10,510 bases of DNA from Candidatus Aminicenantota bacterium (GTDB taxonomy: Bacteria; Acidobacteriota; Aminicenantia; UBA2199): NCBI GenBank assembly GCA_020355945.1, contig CP070627.1, forward strand, positions 8,337,458 to 8,347,967. Reading direction: 5' to 3'. The notes below the pieces were generated by a model. That model was not told the DNA's origin and ran no database searches. It saw only the letters and a list, made by a program, of their open reading frames with translations. The number at the start of each line of letters is the position of its first letter. The stretch's first letter is position 1. A program made the position numbers and the translations under genes. Positions 1 to 6,322 of this stretch are shown here, in pieces.

Positions 1-1101
1 GGTATTTTCAATCTCCGAGGCTACTTCCTGGGATTCAACGTCTTCTATGCCTACTTTATTGACACCCCTTAAAAAAAAGCTGTGAAAAGTGGCATCCACT
101 TTGTAAAACAATTTACTGACTTCCTCTGTGGGAAAATCTTTACTGACATTCATGTCCACCAGGATTTGATTGAGAAGGGTATTGATTACCTTACCCATCG
201 CATGCTCACCCGCCTCCCTGCTGTTAATAAGCCGGGCAGCCATTTCCCTCATGATGAGCATCGTGTTACTGGACATCCGCACATTAGGGAATATATCAAA
301 TTGATAAAAATTGAGCACCCATTTGTCACCCTTTATCCCCTCAAGATACCGTGAAAAAAAATAAAACCGATCCACACTGGGTGTTAAATACTTTTTCTTG
401 TAATCATTCCATGTTACTAAATATTTTTTCAAAAAATCAACCAATCGCTCCATCCGGAAATCACGCCGATAATGAAGCTTCCGCCTGAAATCATGCATAT
501 TAAGGTAAGTTTCAATTTTATTGATATAAATAACCAGCCTGTCCCTGGCTTTCTTGCTTTCCTCTCGTAACTCATCCAGCAGTCCGCCCTTAATGCCTTC
601 TTTATCCTCAAGGCTGGGATATTCAAGGGTTTTATCATTGGCAAAAATAAGTAACCGGTCATTAGAACTTAAAATGTTTTCAAAAAGATGTTTTACGGCC
701 TTTTTAATATGTTCGTTAAAATCCGTGATCCTGAACACCAGCACAAAAGTGCGAGGAGGAAGGGAAGGGGTTTGTTTTTCTATTACTTCCCGGGTCCGGG
801 TTACGTTTATCTTTTTCCGCTTGAGAAAAAAAGCATTGATTTCCATCTTTTTTTTGTTTTCGTAAATAGTGAAATCTTCTTTAGTCAAATCGGTAACCGG
901 TTTTCCTTTATACAACACCCGCACCGGTACTTCCACGTTGGTGACGGTGACTTTTTCCACGATAGGCTCATGCTGGAGGTCTTGTTTTTCCTTTACCTGG
1001 TCTGCCCAAAAAGGGAAACTCAAGACCGCACAAAGGAACATGAAAAGAAACACACTTCTCTCACATCGCCCACAACCGCTGGATAAAACACTTTTTCTCA
1101 T
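1..1101 (-). CDS. VWFA-related (Acidobacteria-type) secreted protein, N-terminal part only
   Basis: Partial gene: 367 codons are present and the frame is still open at the left edge. Residues 1-33 form a signal peptide (basic start with Arg/Lys, hydrophobic core about 17-32, likely cleavage after FWA-33), so the product is exported. Residues 51-91 carry the typical entry of the VWFA-related Acidobacterial family: paired V-x-V strands, then KGKPVTDLTKEDFTIYENKK. A Rossmann-like VWA core follows (TFVLVFRITDF about 118-128; NDRLLIFAND about 147-156; GIKGDKWVLNFY about 255-266). The usual MIDAS D-x-S-x-S is not seen at the expected strand end, where I read FRITDF. ATG 1101 is chosen because AAGGAGG lies 6 bases upstream (1114-1108) and a sigma70-like promoter lies just behind it. 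It appears to be a separate transcription unit from the minus-strand genes upstream. The family is common in Acidobacteria but its function is poorly known; ligand is unknown. Confidence 0.85.
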   Translation of the reverse strand, partial: MRKSVLSSGCGRCERSVFLFMFLCAVLSFPFWADQVKEKQDLQHEPIVEKVTVTNVEVPVRVLYKGKPVTDLTKEDFTIYENKKKMEINAFFLKRKKINVTRTREVIEKQTPSLPPRTFVLVFRITDFNEHIKKAVKHLFENILSSNDRLLIFANDKTLEYPSLEDKEGIKGGLLDELREESKKARDRLVIYINKIETYLNMHDFRRKLHYRRDFRMERLVDFLKKYLVTWNDYKKKYLTPSVDRFYFFSRYLEGIKGDKWVLNFYQFDIFPNVRMSSNTMLIMREMAARLINSREAGEHAMGKVINTLLNQILVDMNVSKDFPTEEVSKLFYKVDATFHSFFLRGVNKVGIEDVESQEVASEIENT

Positions 1102-1131
1102 TAAAAACCTCCTTTTTTCAATTTATAACCT

Positions 1132-1160
1132 ATTATAGTTTAAAGCCGCCGCTTTTTCAA
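1132..1160 (-). promoter_or_regulatory. sigma70-like promoter of the VWFA-related gene
   Basis: On the minus strand TTGAAA (1160-1155) and a perfect TATAAT (1137-1132) are separated by 17 bases. The predicted start of transcription near 1126-1124 gives a leader of about 25 bases containing AAGGAGG before ATG 1101. The rest of the gap up to the stop codon at 1239 shows no convincing terminator; a CCGG-N5-CCGG pair at 1225-1237 can form only a 4-bp stem. Read-through from the minus-strand genes upstream is therefore possible. Confidence 0.7.
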
Positions 1161-1238
1161 CAATGCAAAAATCTAAGAGCTGCACGTTGTGTAAAGCAAA
1201 AACCTCAGTAATCCCTCTTTGGTTCCGGCTTGTCCGGT

Positions 1239-2912
1239 TTAAGGGTATCGATTGTAATCTATATTTATATCTATTGGGTTGTTTAATAAGAAATCGTCGG
1301 TAAAAATTTCCCTCAGTACTTCTCCTTGCAGGTCCCTGGACAACTGGAAACCGGAATAATAAATAAGGGTAGGATATACATCGTATATTGAGATGGTTTT
1401 CAAGGAGTACTCACGTTTAATGGCTTTCTTTTCATATAATAGAATAGTACCTTGAGAGTTGAGGGACTTGTAGACGTACACATCTCGCTGGCCAAATAAA
1501 TGAACCAGGATGCGCCGCCACACCGGGAGCGGTTCATATTCAAAAAAACTTAAAATTACCAATAATTCATCATCTCCTGTGGTACTCATTAAATTTCCAA
1601 TGATGGAGTCATAGTATTCGTAATATTTTTCGATCAGCCAACCATATTTTTTAATTTTCGTTTCATCATGGATACCGCCAAATATTTGGGGCATATGGTA
1701 TTGATAAAAATATTTGCCAATGATTCCCAGGCCTGGCAAACGAATAATAGAATAGTAGATGTTACTGTCCTTCAGGTCAGGAATCATATTCTTTACGTAA
1801 TCGTCGAAGAAAAAGAATTTTTTCAGGATTTTGTACTTTTCATCTTTCCCGTTTCCAGGTTTTAATAGGTCTGAGAATAATGGAACAAAACGGTTGTTTT
1901 TGCGCAGCGCACGTTCGGAATACCTGTCGATATGAGGGGGTCTGACCAGTTGAACGGTTTTAAGGTTATGGGTTTCATAATGCCGGTTAATATTATCCAA
2001 AAAAACGTTGTTGTCTCGTTTAAAAAAGGATGTGGTATTAATCGAAGGGGAGTTCCTGAAAAAAACATACCGCGGCCAAACATCAAATTCCTGGTGCAAA
2101 CCGGTAAATTTGAATCGATCGTGGGAGTGGCGAGCAAACCCGGAAGGTTTGCACCCGGTTAAAGCAGAATGAAGCATAGATAAATCAAGGTTGGGTTTAA
2201 AGGTCTTTATCCTTCCATAGACTCCTTTGTTTAAGATTTCCTTAAAATTCAATAATTTTTGTTCGGAGGTGAGCGAGTGGATAAGATTTAAAGAGAGACC
2301 ATCCATGATAACAATCCTGATTTTCCTGGGGGTAAACTCCCCTGATAACTTTTGGGGAGAAATTTTCTCCTCCTGGTTTTGGGATAATGATAAGTCCTGT
2401 CCGCGCCCACTATTAATCACTGACGTATACGAGTGGAAGATATGAATCACCAATAGGGATAAAAAAAGAACCTGGGTATATTTTTTTTTTATTTTTTTAT
2501 AAAATACAAATACGATACCGGTAATCACCAGTGCCAGGTTAGATAAAAGTATCCGGATGAAATTGAATTTAGGAGCCCCGACAAAAAATTCAAAATAATA
2601 ATCATAATTAAAATAGAAGATAAAAGAGAGGATTAATATGGTAAAGGATAAAAAATAAGTAATGGTTGGCGGATTATAGATGCCAATCGGGTAGTTTTTC
2701 TCTGAAAAAAATTGGATGCCAAGGAAAGCAATGATGATAAAAATAAACCACAACGGGCCGTAAAAAATGTAAAGATGGAAATATAATATGAAGAATTCTT
2801 TACTGTTAATCGGAAGATGAGGGTTCAGCAGCAGGACCAGGATTTCAATAAAATAATTGAAAACAATGGATGACAGGAAGCAATTGGTGATTAATTTTAC
2901 TGCACGCCACAA
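1239..2912 (-). CDS. Five-TM membrane protein with degenerate alkaline-phosphatase/phosphodiesterase-fold domain
   Basis: The 557-residue protein has about five hydrophobic segments (roughly 8-30, 41-69, 82-104, 118-138, 147-163), a polar linker, and a soluble domain from about 196 to 540. The soluble part follows the type I phosphodiesterase/nucleotide pyrophosphatase pattern: IVIMDGLS with Asp204, a PNLDLSMLHSALTG block (240-253), RLPGLGIIGK (391-400), LLVILSFFEYE (450-460) and a closing SIYDVYPTLIYYSGF (508-522). Aligned by eye with the NPP motifs, only Asp204 of the catalytic set is kept. The nucleophile Thr becomes Asp243, D-x-x-G-H becomes Gly396/Lys400, and S-D-H-G becomes SFFE at 455-458. 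It may therefore be a pseudoenzyme or act without the usual two-metal site. The start is TTG 2912, after an in-frame stop at 2930-2928 that also ends the upstream gene; only a weak purine-rich SD (AAGAGA) precedes it. It is the third gene of the protease/FHA unit. The substrate is unknown. Confidence 0.72.
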   Translation of the reverse strand: MWRAVKLITNCFLSSIVFNYFIEILVLLLNPHLPINSKEFFILYFHLYIFYGPLWFIFIIIAFLGIQFFSEKNYPIGIYNPPTITYFLSFTILILSFIFYFNYDYYFEFFVGAPKFNFIRILLSNLALVITGIVFVFYKKIKKKYTQVLFLSLLVIHIFHSYTSVINSGRGQDLSLSQNQEEKISPQKLSGEFTPRKIRIVIMDGLSLNLIHSLTSEQKLLNFKEILNKGVYGRIKTFKPNLDLSMLHSALTGCKPSGFARHSHDRFKFTGLHQEFDVWPRYVFFRNSPSINTTSFFKRDNNVFLDNINRHYETHNLKTVQLVRPPHIDRYSERALRKNNRFVPLFSDLLKPGNGKDEKYKILKKFFFFDDYVKNMIPDLKDSNIYYSIIRLPGLGIIGKYFYQYHMPQIFGGIHDETKIKKYGWLIEKYYEYYDSIIGNLMSTTGDDELLVILSFFEYEPLPVWRRILVHLFGQRDVYVYKSLNSQGTILLYEKKAIKREYSLKTISIYDVYPTLIYYSGFQLSRDLQGEVLREIFTDDFLLNNPIDINIDYNRYP

Positions 2913-2927
2913 TGTTTGTTTTCTCTT

Positions 2928-3449
2928 TTATTTTTCGTAATTTTTGGGAGTTGTAATCAGCATCAATGTGGTTTGCCCGATTTTGAATTCCACCTGATCC
3001 GTGATCTCTGTGATGGATACTTTTTCACTATTCACCAGTGTCCCGTTGGTACTGCCCAAATCCCTGAGAAATATTTTATCATTCCTCACTTCTACCGCCA
3101 CATGTTTTCGCGATATTTCCTTATCAGGGATAATCAGGTCCACTTTGCCCCGACCGATTAAGACGTAGGGCTTATCCAGGTGATAAATATACCCGGCCCT
3201 GGCCCCTTTGATAATGGCCAGTGATATTTTCATATCATCGGGGAGTTTTAAATTTTCATCCGTCCATAAGGAATTATCCACCTGCTCTTTAACGATCTTG
3301 GCAGTATCTTTTTCACTGACTGAATCATCATCTTCCCCTTTGATGGCGAAAATTGTATAACAGGAAGAACACTTCAACTTTTTTTTGGCCTGGATTTTTT
3401 CACTGGGTACATTGTACCTTGCCTTGCAATTGGGACACTGAATTATCAT
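2928..3449 (-). CDS. Zinc-ribbon plus FHA domain protein
   Basis: The 173-residue protein has no signal peptide. Residues 1-36 are a MJ0042-type zinc ribbon with two CxxC pairs (Cys5/Cys8 and Cys27/Cys30). A charged linker (about 37-72) leads into an FHA domain at about 77-166. FHA hallmarks are visible: LIGR (Gly99-Arg100), ISRKH with Ser113 and His116, and GSTNGT with Asn135-Gly136. FHA domains bind phosphothreonine peptides, so a Ser/Thr kinase partner elsewhere in the genome is likely (family knowledge, not seen here). The protein should be cytoplasmic. It lies 15 bases after the protease stop codon and 15 bases before the membrane protein's TTG. There is no SD site before ATG 3449, but a TTGAAA-N18-TATAAT promoter ends 6 bases before it. 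The target of the FHA domain is not inferable from the sequence. Confidence 0.88.
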   Translation of the reverse strand: MIIQCPNCKARYNVPSEKIQAKKKLKCSSCYTIFAIKGEDDDSVSEKDTAKIVKEQVDNSLWTDENLKLPDDMKISLAIIKGARAGYIYHLDKPYVLIGRGKVDLIIPDKEISRKHVAVEVRNDKIFLRDLGSTNGTLVNSEKVSITEITDQVEFKIGQTTLMLITTPKNYEK

Positions 3450-3455
3450 AGTAAA

Positions 3456-3485
3456 ATTATATCACTAATTATATTTATTTTTCAA
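3456..3485 (-). promoter_or_regulatory. Candidate leaderless promoter of the zinc-ribbon/FHA gene
   Basis: TTGAAA (3485-3480, inside the last codons of the protease gene) and TATAAT (3461-3456) are 18 bases apart on the minus strand. TTTACT follows, then ATG at 3449, so the expected +1 is the A of the start codon. No SD-like purine run exists in the 15-base gap, which fits leaderless translation. In AT-rich DNA a chance match is possible. Confidence 0.5.
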
Positions 3486-4955
3486 TACCTCAACCGCTTT
3501 TTGAGTCACAGGGTCGGATTCCAAAGAAACTTTTAGTCCTTCTGCCGGTGAGAACTTATTAGAAAGCACTTCCCGTTGGATTTCCCGTTGGATAGTTTTG
3601 ATGTGGGTGTTGAAGGCGCTGGGGTTATACTGCACCTTTCTTTTTTTGAGAAAGGTTTCGAATTTTGCCGTGACCTGCTGATCCGCCGTGAAATCCTGGG
3701 TTATTGTCCGATCATTTTCAATCAAATACCTGGCGAATTTAAAAAAGATTCCCCTGGAGACAAAGTTAACAATAGGTTCGGGGTAGAGATCGGGCGGGAG
3801 AGAGATATCCGGGATCACACCGCCTTCAATGCCTCTGTCGGTTTCGTAGCTGGTATAATTGGTATCCAGGAAGAAGAAATAATCGTCCACTTCATTAAAA
3901 TCCCGCTGCAGGCATTTGTTTGAGGGGGTATAGTATTTGGCGGTGGTAAGGGCCACGGAGGTATTTAAAGATAACCGACTAATGGTTTGCACCAGCCCTT
4001 TCCCCCAGGAGCGCGATCCGATGATCACGGCACGTTGATTATCCTGGAGAGCGGAGGCAACAATTTCAGATGCGCTGGCGCTTCCCCGGTTGATCAAAAC
4101 CACCACGGGCAAGTCCTCATACTGCCCATCTTTTCGAGCGGTAAATTGCTGGTTGAAAGCTCTTCCTTTAAGGGATACAATGGGCGTTCCTTTGGCCAGG
4201 AAAAAATCCGCCACATCAACGGCTGCATATAAAGAACCCCCGGCATTTCCCCTGAGGTCAAGAATCAATGCCTTTATTTTATTTCCTGTTATTAAACGCC
4301 GGATGTTCTCTTTGAACTCCCCGGCTGTGGTATTGCCGAACGTCCTTATATTGATATAACCAATCTCCGGCGCCCAGGGCAGGACCAATGAATAGGAGAT
4401 AGAATTGAGTGGAATTTCAGCACGTTTGATTTTGAAAGGAATCAGGTCCTGGATACCTTCTCTTCGGACTTTAACAGTCACATAGGTACCCTTCGCACCT
4501 CTCAGCAGCTTCATCGCCTCATCCAGGGATATGTCCCGGGTATCTTGCCCATCAATCTCTGCAATGATATCACCTGCCATTATACCCAGTTTATGGGCAG
4601 GCGTTCCCACCAATGGCGCAATCACAGTGAGTCGGTCTTCATATTTTGTAATTCGTGTCCCAATGCCGTAATAATTACCTTGTTGATCTTCGTCCAGGGA
4701 CCTGACCGCCACGGGATCGAGAAAATAGGAATGAGGGTCCAGGCTGGTTAAAAATCCCCTGATAAAAGCGAAAAATAATTTCTCCATATCTATGGGTCCC
4801 GGGTAATATTTCTTAACCAGGGAATAAACCTCCGAATATTTCATCAACTGCTGCTGCCATTTGTCCGGGCTTTGGATTTTTTTTTCAGCAATTAGCCCAT
4901 GACCTGCCATACAAAGAATGATAACCAGGACCACTAGTAGAAAGTATCTTTTCAT
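3465..4955 (-). CDS. Carboxyl-terminal processing protease (S41 family, PDZ)
   Basis: The 496-residue serine endopeptidase is exported: residues 4-23 are a signal peptide hydrophobic core. The order is a CTP N-terminal helical region (about 35-95, with FLTSLDPHSYFLDP), a PDZ domain (about 96-168, GTPAHKLGIMAGDIIAEIDG) that binds substrate C-termini, and the S41 core (about 195-385). The catalytic Ser/Lys pair can be placed in GSASASEI (Ser294) and SWGKG (Lys319), 25 residues apart as in Prc, with Gln323 in the following LVQ. RGNAGGSL (235-242) is the usual glycine loop. A further C-terminal helical part of about 110 residues is common in this family. It probably cleaves periplasmic or membrane-associated proteins from their C-terminus. 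It leads the minus-strand unit, divergent from rplS. A promoter TTGACT-N17-TATAAC ends 6 bases before ATG 4955 and no SD is placed usefully, so translation may be leaderless. Confidence 0.93.
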   Translation of the reverse strand: MKRYFLLVVLVIILCMAGHGLIAEKKIQSPDKWQQQLMKYSEVYSLVKKYYPGPIDMEKLFFAFIRGFLTSLDPHSYFLDPVAVRSLDEDQQGNYYGIGTRITKYEDRLTVIAPLVGTPAHKLGIMAGDIIAEIDGQDTRDISLDEAMKLLRGAKGTYVTVKVRREGIQDLIPFKIKRAEIPLNSISYSLVLPWAPEIGYINIRTFGNTTAGEFKENIRRLITGNKIKALILDLRGNAGGSLYAAVDVADFFLAKGTPIVSLKGRAFNQQFTARKDGQYEDLPVVVLINRGSASASEIVASALQDNQRAVIIGSRSWGKGLVQTISRLSLNTSVALTTAKYYTPSNKCLQRDFNEVDDYFFFLDTNYTSYETDRGIEGGVIPDISLPPDLYPEPIVNFVSRGIFFKFARYLIENDRTITQDFTADQQVTAKFETFLKKRKVQYNPSAFNTHIKTIQREIQREVLSNKFSPAEGLKVSLESDPVTQKAVEVLKNKYN

Positions 4956-4961
4956 ACAACG

Positions 4962-4990
4962 GTTATAGCATAATATCCTGTTATAGTCAA
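4962..4990 (-). promoter_or_regulatory. Candidate leaderless promoter of the S41 protease gene
   Basis: On the minus strand TTGACT (4990-4985), a 17-base spacer and TATAAC (4967-4962) make a near-consensus promoter. CGTTGT and then ATG 4955 follow, so the predicted +1 coincides with the first base of the start codon. The only SD-like string, CAGGA at 4980-4976, is 20 bases from the ATG and lies within the promoter spacer, so it would not be transcribed. Confidence 0.6.
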
Positions 4991-5031
4991 ATAGAAATTA
5001 AGAGAGTTCCACCCCTTTTCCTAAGACCCTG

Positions 5032-5047
5032 TCAAAATTAATTTTGA
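5032..5047. promoter_or_regulatory. 16-base perfect palindrome upstream of rplS
   Basis: TCAAAATTAATTTTGA is a perfect dyad with no spacer, placed 7 bases before the candidate -35 of the rplS promoter. The repeat AATTTTTGT occurs right after it at 5047-5055 and 5060-5068. It could be an operator or just an AT-rich upstream element; nothing identifies a binding protein. Confidence 0.3.
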
Positions 5048-5054
5048 ATTTTTG

Positions 5055-5083
5055 TTGCAAATTTTTGTAAAACATAGTAAAAT
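5055..5083 (+). promoter_or_regulatory. Candidate promoter of the rplS-rnhB-TPR-SMUG1 unit
   Basis: TTGCAA (5055-5060) and TAAAAT (5078-5083) are 17 bases apart, giving a predicted start of transcription near 5090 and a leader of about 45 bases before ATG 5136. A perfect TATAAT also stands at 5109-5114, but it has no acceptable -35 at 16-18 bases; it would start near 5121, just upstream of the SD. A dyad TTACAA/TTGTAA (5083-5088, 5099-5104) lies between the two -10 boxes. Which -10 is used cannot be decided from sequence. Confidence 0.5.
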
Positions 5084-5123
5084 TACAAAGTTGCACAGTT
5101 GTAAATCGTATAATTCAATGAGC

Positions 5124-5128
5124 AGGAG
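5124..5128 (+). promoter_or_regulatory. Shine-Dalgarno site that sets the rplS start
   Basis: AGGAG is 7 bases before ATG 5136 and is the only good SD in the region. It argues against the in-frame ATG 5118 and TTG 5052 further upstream, both of which overlap the promoter elements. Confidence 0.75.
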
Positions 5129-5135
5129 ACAAAGA

Positions 5136-5684
5136 ATGGTCGATGCCAAGAAAGAAAAAGAAAAGGAAACAGCCGAGGTACAGGACACGCAAACAGGAAA
5201 AAAAGAAACCGAAAATATTAATAAAGAGGAGGTCGAAGCCCAAACACAATCCGCGGATGTCACTGTTGAGGCTGAGGCTGACAGTGACGTGGAGGATAAG
5301 AAAACAACAGGAAAAGAAGACGAATCACCGAAAAAAAGTACCATTGGTATCGGTGATTTAAGTTTTCTTTCAGAGGTAAGAACGGACCTTCCCGAAATCA
5401 AGCCCGGCGACGTGGTGCGGGTATTTTACCGTGTCGTTGAGGGCGGGAAGGAAAGAACCCAGATTTTTGAAGGTACGGTGATTGCCATAAAAAACAGGGG
5501 TATAGCTAAAACCATCACCGTCCGCAAAACATCTTTCGGTATTGCAGTGGAACGTATCTTCCCATTAAACTCCAAATTGGTGCAAAAGATTGAAATAAAA
5601 AAACATTCCAAAGTCAGACGTGCCAAGCTTTACTACTTGAGAGAATTAAAAGGGAAAGCGGCACGATTAAAAGAACTCAGGTAA
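5136..5684 (+). CDS. rplS: Ribosomal protein bL19 with charged N-terminal extension
   Basis: bL19 is a large-subunit protein near the interface with the 30S subunit. Residues about 75-182 are a complete bL19 core: [48 protein letters not shown] and [19 protein letters not shown] are all diagnostic. The core length matches the usual 110-120 residues. Residues 1-74 are extra: rich in Glu, Lys, Asp, Thr and Gln, without any aromatic residue before Phe77, and probably disordered. Start ATG 5136 is chosen from the AGGAG 7 bases upstream; upstream in-frame codons would lengthen the tail by 28 residues (TTG 5052) or 6 (ATG 5118). The gene opens the plus-strand unit and its TAA shares one base with the rnhB ATG. 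The usual partners trmD, rimM and rpsP are not next to it here. Confidence 0.95.
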   Translation: MVDAKKEKEKETAEVQDTQTGKKETENINKEEVEAQTQSADVTVEAEADSDVEDKKTTGKEDESPKKSTIGIGDLSFLSEVRTDLPEIKPGDVVRVFYRVVEGGKERTQIFEGTVIAIKNRGIAKTITVRKTSFGIAVERIFPLNSKLVQKIEIKKHSKVRRAKLYYLRELKGKAARLKELR

Positions 5685-6322
5685 TGTGTGATTATGCTGT
5701 TGAACAAGGGTTATTAAATAAAAATTACAGATACATCTGCGGTGTTGATGAGGTGGGCAGAGGAGCCATATTTGGTCCTGTCGCAGCCGGGGCAGTGATA
5801 CTGGACCCCAACCAGGTGCCCGGATACACTGTCAAGGGCGTCAAAGATTCGAAAAAATTGAGCCCTAAAAAACGACGGGAAGTGGCCGAATATGTTTATA
5901 AAACTGCCCTTGCCTTTTCAATCGGATGGTGTTGGAATGATGAAATTGATGAATTCAATATATTAGAGGCCACGAAACGTGCAATGAAAATGGCGGTTAA
6001 AGGGTTGCAGATTCTGCCGGATTATGTTTTAATGGATGGTATGGAACCGGATTTTCTCGATATTGTGGGCCATGGTATTGTTAAAGGAGATAATAAAAGC
6101 CTATCCATTGCCGCCGCTTCTATTATTGCCAAAGTATTTCGAGATGAACTGCTCACATCTTTTGCCCGATTTTTTCCTGGTTATTGGTTCTCCCAAAATA
6201 AAGGATACCCCACCCGGAAACACATCAACACAGTCATATTAAGAGGCATCACCCAGTTCCATCGAAAAAGTTTTAAAATAAAAGGAATAGGGACATGGCA
6301 GATAAACGAGTCGCAATCTTAA
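5684..6322 (+). CDS. rnhB: Ribonuclease HII
   Basis: RNase HII cuts the RNA strand of RNA/DNA hybrids and nicks DNA 5' of single misincorporated ribonucleotides, starting ribonucleotide excision repair in the cytoplasm. The 212-residue length is normal. The four acidic metal ligands are visible: Asp22-Glu23 in GVDEVGRG, Asp118 in VLMDG and Asp154 in AKVFRDEL. Other family marks are the GRG loop (25-27), KDSKKLSPKKR (54-64), the SIAAASIIAK helix (141-150) and NKGYPTRKH (172-180), plus the terminal HRKSF. ATG 5684 overlaps the rplS stop by one base (TAATG), which suggests translational coupling; the local SD is weak. The order rplS-rnhB is conserved in many bacteria. Its 3' end overlaps the next gene by 28 bases. 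Confidence 0.96.
   Translation: MCDYAVEQGLLNKNYRYICGVDEVGRGAIFGPVAAGAVILDPNQVPGYTVKGVKDSKKLSPKKRREVAEYVYKTALAFSIGWCWNDEIDEFNILEATKRAMKMAVKGLQILPDYVLMDGMEPDFLDIVGHGIVKGDNKSLSIAAASIIAKVFRDELLTSFARFFPGYWFSQNKGYPTRKHINTVILRGITQFHRKSFKIKGIGTWQINESQS

Noticed and set aside
429..1138. Several short open frames on both strands
   Set aside because: All lie over the VWFA-related gene, which has a signal peptide, SD, promoter and family motifs in its own frame.
1142..1155. Hairpin AAAGC-CGCC-GCTTT followed by T as a plus-strand terminator
   Set aside because: The stem is only 5 bp, no plus-strand gene precedes it, and it overlaps the -35 and spacer of the minus-strand promoter.
5052..5135. Longer bL19 start at TTG 5052 or ATG 5118
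   Set aside because: These codons overlap the promoter boxes and lack an SD; ATG 5136 has AGGAG at 7 bases.
5143..5361. Lys/Arg-rich open frame inside rplS
   Set aside because: It is a +1 shadow of the Glu/Lys-rich bL19 tail, with no SD and no recognisable domain.
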